Below are positions 58,140 to 64,000 of a stretch of 64,000 nt of DNA, piece by piece. The stretch is from Streptomyces sp. BK208. GTDB taxonomy: Bacteria > Actinomycetota > Actinomycetes > Streptomycetales > Streptomycetaceae. The notes under the pieces are model-generated. The model searched no databases. It saw nothing but the letters and a program-made list of their open reading frames with translations, and had not been told where the DNA came from. Location of the stretch: the NCBI RefSeq assembly GCF_004364245.1, contig NZ_SOAV01000007.1:186001-250000 (forward strand), written 5' to 3'. Each line of letters begins with the position of its first letter. Within the stretch, counting starts at the first letter, position 1. Position numbers and translations under genes: made by a program.

Positions 58140-61100
58140 ATGACCGACACCGGCCAGATCCCGGGCGAGGGGCTGCCGGAGGACGCAGGCACGGTGGAGC
58201 AGCCGGGCGTCCCCGCACCCGGCGCGTACACCTACCTCTCCGAGGCCACCGCCGAGGACGAGGACCTGCTGTTGCTGCCGGGAGCCCAGAGTGCCTGGGG
58301 CAACGAGGTCGCGCCGCCGGCGCCGGAGCCGGTCGTCGAGACCGTGCACCAGCCCGGCCCGCACGAGATGTCCGGTCGGGACAGCGGTTCGGTCGACCTG
58401 GGCGGCGTCCGCCTGCCCGACCCGGCACAGGACCCCATGGCCACCCCGGTCCCGCAGCGCCGGCCCCTCCACCTCGGCCCGCCCATCCCCGACGCCTCCG
58501 CGAGCCCGGTCCGCTCCCTCGCCGACCGCGGCCCCGCCGACGCGCCGGTACGGCATCCCGGCCCGCCGACCGCCGGGCCGGAGTACCTCGACGTCCCGCA
58601 GGCCGCCATGGCCACCCCGCAGGCGGCGGCGCCCTGGGGCGCGCAGCCGGTACCGCAGGCCCACGGGGCGCCGGCGGACTCCGGGGCGGGACACGCGGAA
58701 ACGGTTGTTCCGGTGCCGGAGCAGGCGTCCGAGCCGGTGGGCGCGGCCCAGGCCCTCGTGACCCGTGTGGCGACGGAGGCCGTGGCGGCGACGGGCGGGG
58801 CGTCCGGGGACACCGGAGAACCCGCCGAGCCGTACGAGATGCCCTCGCCGGAGGCCGTACCCGCCCCCGACGCGCTCACCGCGGAGCCCGCGGGCGAGCC
58901 CGCCGAGCCCGCCCAGGAGACCCAGGACCCCCAGGCCGCGCCGGAGACCCAGGACGTCCCCGCACCGGCGGAGGTCCAGGACGTCCCAGCACCCGTGGCG
59001 GGCCAGGACGCTCCCGAGCAGGCGACCGCGGAGCAGGCGCCGGCAGCGGCGGCGGTGGAGACACCGGAGACGCCCGACGAACTCCGGGCGGCTCACGCCC
59101 CGGAGGCTCCCGCGCCGCGGGAACAGCCGTACGGCGAAGCGTTCGAGCCCGAGGCTTCGGAGCCCGAAGGCGCCGAGCCCGAGGCCGCCGACGTGTCGGC
59201 ATCGGACGTGTCCGTGGCCGTCCCGGCGGCCGGAGCGACCGCACCCGAGCCGGCCCCGGAGCAGCCCGCCCCCGTCCGCGAGGAGCCCGTGCCCTTCCAG
59301 GAGGAGGCCGCGCAGCCGCAGCCGGCCGCGCAGCCCGTCCCGGAGCAGGCGCCGCACCCGCATCCGGACATCCAGCCCGCGCCGCAGTTCGCCGTTCCGC
59401 AACCGGCCCCGGAAGCCGATCCGCAGGCAGCCCCGGAGACCGCGGCTCCGCAGCCCGCTCAGGGTCCCCAGTCCCTCCTGGACGCCGGCGCACCGCAGGA
59501 ACAGCACGAGCAGCAGGAGCAACAGGAGCAGCAGGACCTGGAGGCGGCCGTGAGGGAGGCCGCCCCGCAGTCCGTCGAGGAGGAGGTGCCCGCCACCGGC
59601 AACGCCACGTCGGAGCCGCTCCCCGCCCAGGCCCCCGCCGCTCCGGAACCGCCTTCGGACCAGTTCGTGCAGTTCCTGCCCGTCGACGGCGGTCAGGTGC
59701 CCACGGCCCCGCATCTCGCCCCCACGCCGCCCGAGGCCGTTCTGCTCCCGCCGGAGGCACGCGAGCCGGTCGCCGACGAACCGGCCGCCGACGAACCGCC
59801 CGTCACGGACCCGGTCGCCGACGAGCCGGTGGCCGAGGTCCCCGCGCCCCGCGAGGCCGACCCCGCACTCGTCCAGAGCGCCGACGACCTCGACACCCGC
59901 GGTGCCGCCCAGGAGTACCCGGCGCCCGGAGCGCCGGATGCGGCGGACCTGCCCGACGCACCCCCCGCGGACCACGCGGACCCCGCGCTCCAGGAACCGC
60001 TCGCGGCCCAGGCCGGGCCCGCGGCCGAGGAAGCCCCCGCGCCCGAGGAAGCCCCCGCGCACGAGGGCCCGCACGACGCGGACAGCCCCGTGACGCACGA
60101 GGACCCGCACGCGGGCACCCCCGCGCCCGCGGTCGCGCCCGCCGAGGGACGACAGCCCGCCGGCCCCGCGGCCCCCGCCTACGACGACGCCGAGCGCGAG
60201 GCCGTACTGAAGGTCATGCGCGAGCGCCGCGACATCCGCAACGGCTTCCGCAGCGACCCCATCCCGCACGAGGTGCTGCTCCGGGTCCTGGAGGCCGCGC
60301 ACACCGCACCCTCCGTCGGCCACTCGCAGCCCTGGGACTTCGTCGTCATCCGCAGCGCCGACACCCGCCGCGCGATGCACGAACTGGCGATGCGTCAGCG
60401 CGACGCGTACGCCAAGTCGCTGCCCAAGGGCCGGGCCAAGCAGTTCAAGGAACTGAAGATCGAGGCCATCCTCGACACCCCGGTCAACATCGTCGTCACC
60501 GCAGACCCCACCCGTGGCGGGCGGCACACCCTCGGCCGCCACACGCAGCCGCAGATGGCGCCGTACTCCTCCGCGCTCGCCGTCGAGAACCTCTGGCTCG
60601 CCGCCCGCGCCGAGGGCCTCGGCGTCGGCTGGGTCAGCTTCTTCGACGAGCGCGAGATGGTGCGCGCCCTCGGCCTGCCCGAGCACCTGGACATCGTCGC
60701 CTACCTGTGCGTCGGATACGTGGACGAATTCCCGGACGAGCCCGAGCTGATGCAGGCCGGCTGGTCCAAGCGCCGCCCGCTGTCCTGGGTCGTGCACGAG
60801 GAGACGTACGGCCGTCGCGCCCTGCCCGGCGAGGCGCCGCACGACCTGCTCGCCGAGACCGTCGCGCAGATCCGCCCGCTGGACGCCAAGGCACTCGGCG
60901 AGGCCTGGGAGCGGCAGAAGCGCATGACCAAGCCGGCCGGCGCACTCGGCATGCTGGAGATCATCTCCGCCCAGCTGGCCGGACTGTCCCGGCAGTGCCC
61001 CCCGCCCATCCCGGAGCCCGCCGCCGTCGCGGTCTTCGCCGGCGACCACGGAGTGCACGCCCAGGGCGTCACCCCCTGGCCGCAGGAGGTCACCGCCCAG

Positions 61101-61895
61101 ATGGTGGCCAACTTCCTGGGCGGGGGAGCGGTCTGCAACGCCTTCGCCACCCAGGTCGGCGCCGAGGTGTGCGTCGTGGACGTCGGTGTCGCCACCGACC
61201 TGCCCGCGACGCCGGGCCTGCTGCCCCGGAAGGTCCGCGCGGGCACGTCCGACATGACCACCGGCGCCGCGATGACCCGCGAGGAGGCCAAGCAGGCCGT
61301 CGAGGTCGGCATCGAGACCGCCCGCGACCTGGTGGCGGCCGGCAACAAGGCGCTGCTCACCGGCGAGATGGGCATCGCGAACACCACCGCGTCCGCCGCG
61401 CTCATCTCCGTGTTCACCGGCGCCGACCCGGCCGAGGTCACCGGCCGCGGCACCGGCATCAACGACGAGACGCTGGTCCGCAAGACCGAGGTCGTCCGCC
61501 GCGCCCTCGAACTCCACCAGCCGGACCCCGCGGACCCGATCGGCGTCCTCGCGGCGATCGGCGGCTTCGAGCACGCGGCCATGGTCGGCCTGCTGCTCGG
61601 CGGTGCCTCCCTGCGCACCCCGGTGATCCTGGACGGCGTCAGCGCCGGAGCCGCCGCCCTGGTGGCCCGTGCGATCGCCCCCGAGGTCCTGGCCGCCTGC
61701 ATCGCCGGTCACCGCAGTGCCGAACCCGGCCACGTCGCCGCGCTCAACAAGCTGGGCCTGCGTCCGCTGGTCGACCTCGACCTCCGCCTCGGTGAGGGCA
61801 CCGGCGCGCTCCTCGCGCTCCCGATGGTGCAGAGCACCGCGCGGGCCATGCACGAGGTCGCGACGTTCGACTCGGCGGGCGTCACCGAGAAGTAG
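58140..61895 (+). CDS. cobT: Giant fusion: disordered N-terminus, BluB (DMB synthase) and CobT
   Basis: 1251 residues. About 1-680 is disordered, rich in Pro, Ala, Glu and Asp, with short repeats (EQQEQQEQQ; VADEPAADEPPVTDPVADEP). About 680-900 is a BluB-type nitroreductase domain (RRDIRNGFRSDPIP, APSVGHSQPWDFVVI) that makes 5,6-dimethylbenzimidazole from FMNH2. About 903-1251 is CobT (KPAGALG, FAGDHGVHAQGV, catalytic Glu1219 in LGEGTGA), which makes alpha-ribazole phosphate. The fusion would hand the base straight to its activating enzyme. The start is ATG 58140 with GAGGGG upstream; ATG 58122 is also in frame. Confidence 0.92.
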   Translation: MTDTGQIPGEGLPEDAGTVEQPGVPAPGAYTYLSEATAEDEDLLLLPGAQSAWGNEVAPPAPEPVVETVHQPGPHEMSGRDSGSVDLGGVRLPDPAQDPMATPVPQRRPLHLGPPIPDASASPVRSLADRGPADAPVRHPGPPTAGPEYLDVPQAAMATPQAAAPWGAQPVPQAHGAPADSGAGHAETVVPVPEQASEPVGAAQALVTRVATEAVAATGGASGDTGEPAEPYEMPSPEAVPAPDALTAEPAGEPAEPAQETQDPQAAPETQDVPAPAEVQDVPAPVAGQDAPEQATAEQAPAAAAVETPETPDELRAAHAPEAPAPREQPYGEAFEPEASEPEGAEPEAADVSASDVSVAVPAAGATAPEPAPEQPAPVREEPVPFQEEAAQPQPAAQPVPEQAPHPHPDIQPAPQFAVPQPAPEADPQAAPETAAPQPAQGPQSLLDAGAPQEQHEQQEQQEQQDLEAAVREAAPQSVEEEVPATGNATSEPLPAQAPAAPEPPSDQFVQFLPVDGGQVPTAPHLAPTPPEAVLLPPEAREPVADEPAADEPPVTDPVADEPVAEVPAPREADPALVQSADDLDTRGAAQEYPAPGAPDAADLPDAPPADHADPALQEPLAAQAGPAAEEAPAPEEAPAHEGPHDADSPVTHEDPHAGTPAPAVAPAEGRQPAGPAAPAYDDAEREAVLKVMRERRDIRNGFRSDPIPHEVLLRVLEAAHTAPSVGHSQPWDFVVIRSADTRRAMHELAMRQRDAYAKSLPKGRAKQFKELKIEAILDTPVNIVVTADPTRGGRHTLGRHTQPQMAPYSSALAVENLWLAARAEGLGVGWVSFFDEREMVRALGLPEHLDIVAYLCVGYVDEFPDEPELMQAGWSKRRPLSWVVHEETYGRRALPGEAPHDLLAETVAQIRPLDAKALGEAWERQKRMTKPAGALGMLEIISAQLAGLSRQCPPPIPEPAAVAVFAGDHGVHAQGVTPWPQEVTAQMVANFLGGGAVCNAFATQVGAEVCVVDVGVATDLPATPGLLPRKVRAGTSDMTTGAAMTREEAKQAVEVGIETARDLVAAGNKALLTGEMGIANTTASAALISVFTGADPAEVTGRGTGINDETLVRKTEVVRRALELHQPDPADPIGVLAAIGGFEHAAMVGLLLGGASLRTPVILDGVSAGAAALVARAIAPEVLAACIAGHRSAEPGHVAALNKLGLRPLVDLDLRLGEGTGALLALPMVQSTARAMHEVATFDSAGVTEK

Positions 61896-61905
61896 CGGCG
61901 GCCGA

Positions 61906-61935
61906 CGGGGCCCGGGCGCACGGTGCCGGGCCCCG
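61906..61935 (+). terminator. Terminator after the BluB-CobT gene
   Basis: A perfect 10-bp stem CGGGGCCCGG (61906-61915) / CCGGGCCCCG (61926-61935) with a 10-base loop. Confidence 0.85.
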
Positions 61936-62063
61936 CCGGGCCGCGGCGCCCGCGGCCGCCGCAGGGCGTCCCGGTCCAACCACCGGACCACCTGGGCCCC
62001 GCCCGCCACCCCGCCGTAAAATCCGCACGTCAGCGCCATCGCCGCAAGAGGAGCCGTCCCCTC

Positions 62064-63296
62064 ATGGCCGAACACCCCGCCTACCCCGTAGGCCTCCGCC
62101 TCACCGGCCGTCGCGTGGTCGTCCTCGGCGGCGGGCAGGTCGCCCAGCGCCGCCTGCCCGCCCTCATCGCGGCCGGCGCCGACGTCCACCTCGTCTCGCC
62201 GGAGGCCACCCCCTCCGTCGAGGCCATGGCGGACGCGGGCGAGATCGCATGGGAGCGGCGCCCGTACGCGGAAGGGGACCTCGCGGGCGCCTGGTACGCG
62301 CTGATCGCCACCAGCGACGCCGAGGCCAACCACGCCGCCTCCGCCGAGGGCGAGCGGAACCGCGTGTGGTGTGTGCGCGCCGACGACGCCGACCAGGCCA
62401 CCGCGTGGACCCCGGCGACCGGGCACAGCGAGGGCGTCACCGTCGCCGTGCTCACCACCGACGCGCGCTACCGCGACCCCCGCCACACCGCGGCCATCCG
62501 CGACGCGGTGGTGGAGGGCCTGCGCGACGGGACCCTCGTCGCCCCGCACCAGCGCAGCCGTACCCCGGGTGTCGCCCTGGTCGGCGGCGGTCCCGGCGAC
62601 CCGGACCTGATCACCGTCCGCGGGCGCCGTCTGCTCGCCGAGGCCGACGTCGTCATCGCCGACCGGCTCGGCCCGCGCGACCTGCTGGCCGAACTGCCGC
62701 CGCACGTCGAGGTCATCGACGCGGCGAAGATCCCGTACGGGCGCTTCATGGCCCAGGAGGCCATCAACAACGCGCTGATCGAGCACGCCAAGCAGGGCAA
62801 AGCGGTCGTACGGCTCAAGGGCGGCGACCCGTTCGTCTTCGGGCGGGGCATGGAGGAGGCGCAGGCGCTGGCCGAGGCGGGCATCGCCTGCACCGTCGTC
62901 CCCGGCATCTCCAGCACGATCTCGGTACCCGGCGCGGCCGGCATCCCGGTCACCCACCGGGGCGTCGCCCACGAGTTCACCGTGGTCAGCGGCCACGTCG
63001 CCCCCGACGACGAGCGCTCCCTTGTCGACTGGCCCTCCCTCGCCAAGCTCACCGGCACGCTCGTCATCCTCATGGGCGTCGACAAGATCGGCAGGATCGC
63101 GGAGGCCCTCGTCGCGCACGGCAAGTCCCCGGACACCCCGGTCGCCCTGGTCCAGGAGGGCACGACGGCCGCCCAGCGCCGGGTGGACGCGACCCTCGCC
63201 ACTGTCGCCGAGACGGTCGTCGCCCGGGAGGTCCGGCCGCCCGCCGTCATCGTCGTCGGCGAGGTCGTCGCCGTGGGCCCGCACGGGACGGTGTGA
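62064..63296 (+). CDS. cobA: Uroporphyrinogen-III C-methyltransferase / precorrin-2 dehydrogenase (two-domain CysG type)
   Basis: 410 residues. The N-terminal NAD-dependent dehydrogenase domain (VVVLGGGQVAQRRLPAL) is followed by the methyltransferase domain (VALVGGGPGDPDLITVRG, VVRLKGGDPFVFGRG, VVPGISSTISVPGAAGIPVT, VILMGVDK). It makes precorrin-2 and can oxidise it to sirohydrochlorin for siroheme or cobalamin. The ATG at 62064 has AAGAGGAG upstream; TAAAAT at 62017-62022 may be the -10 box. Confidence 0.95.
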   Translation: MAEHPAYPVGLRLTGRRVVVLGGGQVAQRRLPALIAAGADVHLVSPEATPSVEAMADAGEIAWERRPYAEGDLAGAWYALIATSDAEANHAASAEGERNRVWCVRADDADQATAWTPATGHSEGVTVAVLTTDARYRDPRHTAAIRDAVVEGLRDGTLVAPHQRSRTPGVALVGGGPGDPDLITVRGRRLLAEADVVIADRLGPRDLLAELPPHVEVIDAAKIPYGRFMAQEAINNALIEHAKQGKAVVRLKGGDPFVFGRGMEEAQALAEAGIACTVVPGISSTISVPGAAGIPVTHRGVAHEFTVVSGHVAPDDERSLVDWPSLAKLTGTLVILMGVDKIGRIAEALVAHGKSPDTPVALVQEGTTAAQRRVDATLATVAETVVAREVRPPAVIVVGEVVAVGPHGTV

Positions 63297-63297
63297 C

Positions 63298-64000
63298 GTG
63301 GCCGGCCTCGTCACGATCGACGACCCCGACGACCCGCGCCTGCACGACTACACCGGCCTGACCGACGTCGAGCTGCGCCGGCGCCGCGAACCCGCCGAGG
63401 GCCTGTTCATCGCCGAGGGCGAGAAGGTCATCCGGCGGGCCGGCGAGGCGGGCTACGCGATGCGCTCGATGCTGCTGTCCGCCAAGTGGGTCGCCGCCAT
63501 GCGCGACGTCATCGACGACGCCCCGGCACCGGTGTACGTCGTCGACCCCGAACTCGCCGAACGGGTCACCGGCTACCACGTGCACCGTGGCGCGCTGGCC
63601 TCCATGCAGCGCAAGCCCCTTCCCACCGCGGCCGGCCTCCTGACCACCGCCCGCCGCGTCGTCGTCATGGAGTCCGTCAACGACCACACCAACATCGGGG
63701 CGATCTTCCGCTCCGCCGCAGCGCTCGGCATGGACGCGGTGCTGCTCTCCCCGGACTGCGCGGACCCCCTGTACCGGCGCAGCGTCAAGGTCTCGATGGG
63801 CGCGGTCTTCTCCGTGCCCTACGCCCGCCTCGACACCTGGCCGGCCGGGCTGGCGACGGTCGGCGAGGCCGGCTTCACCCTCCTCGCCCTCACCCCCGAC
63901 GAGCGGGCCGAGCCCCTCGACGCGGTCGCCCCGCACCGCATGGAGCGGGTGGCCCTCATGCTGGGCGCCGAGGGCAGCGGCCTGTCCCGACGGGCCCTGG
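63298..64000 (+). CDS. TrmH (SpoU)-family RNA methyltransferase (partial, runs off the window)
   Basis: At least 234 residues from GTG 63298, which lies two bases after the cobA stop, with no stop before the window edge. The N-terminal substrate domain (FIAEGEKVIRRAGEAGY) is followed by SPOUT motifs VVMESVNDHTNIGAIFRSAA and LMLGAEGSGLSRRAL. It probably modifies tRNA or rRNA ribose. The 3' end is missing. Confidence 0.88.
   Translation, partial: MAGLVTIDDPDDPRLHDYTGLTDVELRRRREPAEGLFIAEGEKVIRRAGEAGYAMRSMLLSAKWVAAMRDVIDDAPAPVYVVDPELAERVTGYHVHRGALASMQRKPLPTAAGLLTTARRVVVMESVNDHTNIGAIFRSAAALGMDAVLLSPDCADPLYRRSVKVSMGAVFSVPYARLDTWPAGLATVGEAGFTLLALTPDERAEPLDAVAPHRMERVALMLGAEGSGLSRRAL

Noticed and set aside
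58134..63314. 1726-residue open frame on the minus strand
   Set aside because: It lies antisense to the BluB-CobT and cobA genes, which show clear domains; long antisense frames are expected in GC-rich DNA.

Overview
The window is a 64 kb piece of a Streptomyces chromosome. The evidence is the very high GC content with strongly GC-biased third codon positions, frequent GTG starts and 4-base ATGA/GTGA stop-start overlaps, Tat signal peptides, many apparently leaderless genes with a TANNNT box 5 to 8 nt before the start codon, and Streptomyces-type inverted repeats. From memory (not checked), the order infC-rpmI-rplT / pheST / argCJBDR / argH / glpQ / metNIQ / cobalamin genes matches the S. coelicolor SCO1615 to SCO1552 interval read backwards. 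No phage, IS element, CRISPR array, rRNA or tRNA was seen; this is mostly core chromosome.

Layout. 1-810: end of an unidentified gene, a 27-bp minisatellite and a decayed duplicate of a C26 hydrolase 3' end. 814-5970: a gamma-glutamylation pathway (C26 hydrolase, FadR regulator, glutamine-synthetase-like ligase, aldehyde dehydrogenase, SDR), probably for amine or ethanolamine use. 6002-13392: cell-envelope and unknown proteins, including a disordered membrane protein translationally coupled to a mycosin-like protease. 13465-15297: infC-rpmI-rplT behind an attenuator-like leader, infC starting with ATC. 15463-21305: a TrmH methyltransferase, an orphan PAS histidine kinase and pheST. 21740-33053: mostly single genes: NsdA-like regulator, Nudix, 3-hydroxyacyl-CoA dehydrogenase, two glycosidases, a MocR/EamA pair sharing a CATG start site, and a histidine-phosphatase-fold protein without catalytic histidines.

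33147-37980 is the arginine operon argCJBDR with an ARG-box promoter, and argH at 42709 has its own ARG boxes. Between them, on the minus strand, lie a three-gene extracytosolic flavin electron-transfer module (ferric-reductase-like protein, double FMN-binding protein, ApbE) and an L,D-transpeptidase operon. 44240-51400 holds an aldo/keto reductase, a TetR-MFS efflux pair, a PlsC acyltransferase, a Tat-exported GlpQ, a sigma factor, a GNAT and two small membrane proteins.

51822-55589 holds a HAD phosphatase and a methionine uptake operon metNIQ, preceded by a 29-codon Cys-rich leader peptide. 56541-63296 is a cobalamin segment: CobL, a giant disordered-BluB-CobT fusion and CobA/CysG. The window ends inside a second TrmH-type methyltransferase.

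Most notable: the BluB-CobT fusion with a roughly 680-residue disordered N-terminus, the two mutually exclusive hairpins ahead of infC, the Cys-rich leader before metNIQ, the flavin-transfer module with duplicated FMN domain, and the divergent genes whose start codons overlap on one CATG.
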